Assembly (NCBI GenBank): GCA_022600335.1
Contig: JAHZKN010000030.1
Location: 1 to 13,879, forward strand
DNA from: Alphaproteobacteria bacterium
Lineage (GTDB): Bacteria; Pseudomonadota; Alphaproteobacteria; Rhizobiales; Hyphomicrobiaceae
Length of the DNA stretch: 13,879 nt
Direction: 5' to 3'
The position numbers and the translations under genes are program-made. Below the pieces are notes generated by a model. It did no database searches and was not told the DNA's origin. It worked only from the letters and a program-made list of their open reading frames with translations. Below are positions 13,752 through 13,879 of the stretch, in pieces; the stretch's first letter is position 1, and each line of letters opens with the position of its first letter.

Positions 13752-13879
13752 AGCAGCGGTAATGCGGTGAGACCGGCACTTGTCAGGAAAACCGGCCAAG
13801 CTAAGTGCCTTCCTCTGCTGACCACTAGGATGACAACCCCGGTCAAAAAACTGGTGGCTGCAAGCGCGGCCAACATAGC
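13748..13879 (-). CDS. C-terminus of a membrane protein, cut by the window edge
   Basis: Reading inward from the window end on the minus strand, a frame is open for 43 codons and stops at TAA (13748-13750). The residues are almost all hydrophobic or small (AMLAALAATSFLTGVVILVV), with one charged turn (SRGRH) and a second hydrophobic stretch (LAWPVFLTSAGLTALPLL). This reads as two membrane helices at the end of a larger protein. The stop overlaps the stop of the plus-strand gene, tail to tail. No family can be named. Being open only to the edge, it could be chance, but the composition argues otherwise. Confidence 0.5.
   Translation of the reverse strand, partial: AMLAALAATSFLTGVVILVVSRGRHLAWPVFLTSAGLTALPLL

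Noticed and set aside
1..13879. CRISPR array, tRNA, insertion sequence or phage gene
   Set aside because: I looked for regularly spaced repeats, T-loop-like GTTCGAATC with acceptor pairing, and transposase or integrase motifs, and found none.

Overview
The window looks like the chromosome of an alphaproteobacterium of moderate GC content. The evidence is gene order. On the minus strand it carries a zapA / 6S RNA / 5-FCL / YmdB-type phosphodiesterase / yebC block, followed by ruvC-ruvA-ruvB-ybgC-tolQ. On the plus strand, gap diverges from the zapA side. A perfect CtrA-type box (TTAA-N7-TTAA) upstream of yebC agrees with this. I cannot place it below class. No tRNA, rRNA, CRISPR array, insertion sequence or phage gene was seen.

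Layout. Bases 1-3566 (minus) hold tolQ (cut by the window edge), a probable 44-residue membrane peptide overlapping the tolQ start, ybgC, a Tat-exported metallophosphoesterase and ruvB. Bases 3659-5091 (minus) hold two single-domain PilZ proteins and a small two-helix membrane protein. These separate ruvB from ruvA, where many alphaproteobacteria have an unbroken ruvCAB run. Bases 5186-6324 hold ruvA and ruvC, joined by an ATGA overlap. A small membrane-anchored protein on the plus strand (6497-6811) lies between ruvC and yebC. Bases 6823-10424 (minus) hold yebC, a 346-base regulatory-looking gap, the YmdB-type phosphodiesterase, 5-FCL, 6S RNA, zapA and a small coiled-coil protein.

From 10739 the plus strand carries a good promoter and gap, then a DUF6152-like secreted protein, a DUF6644-like membrane protein and an unrecognised helical protein. 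The last gene meets tail to tail with the C-terminus of a membrane protein on the minus strand that runs off the window.

How the genes fit together. RuvA, RuvB and RuvC process Holliday junctions. YbgC and TolQ belong to the Tol-Pal envelope system, and ZapA acts on the FtsZ ring, so much of the minus strand concerns DNA repair, envelope constriction and division. The PilZ pair adds probable cyclic-di-GMP sensing. The 6S RNA is a global RNA polymerase regulator. The least explained parts are the CtrA box with its neighbouring palindromes, the DUF6152/DUF6644 pair, the PilZ insertion in the ruv cluster and the peptide overlapping tolQ. I did not find a clear new defence or metabolic system.
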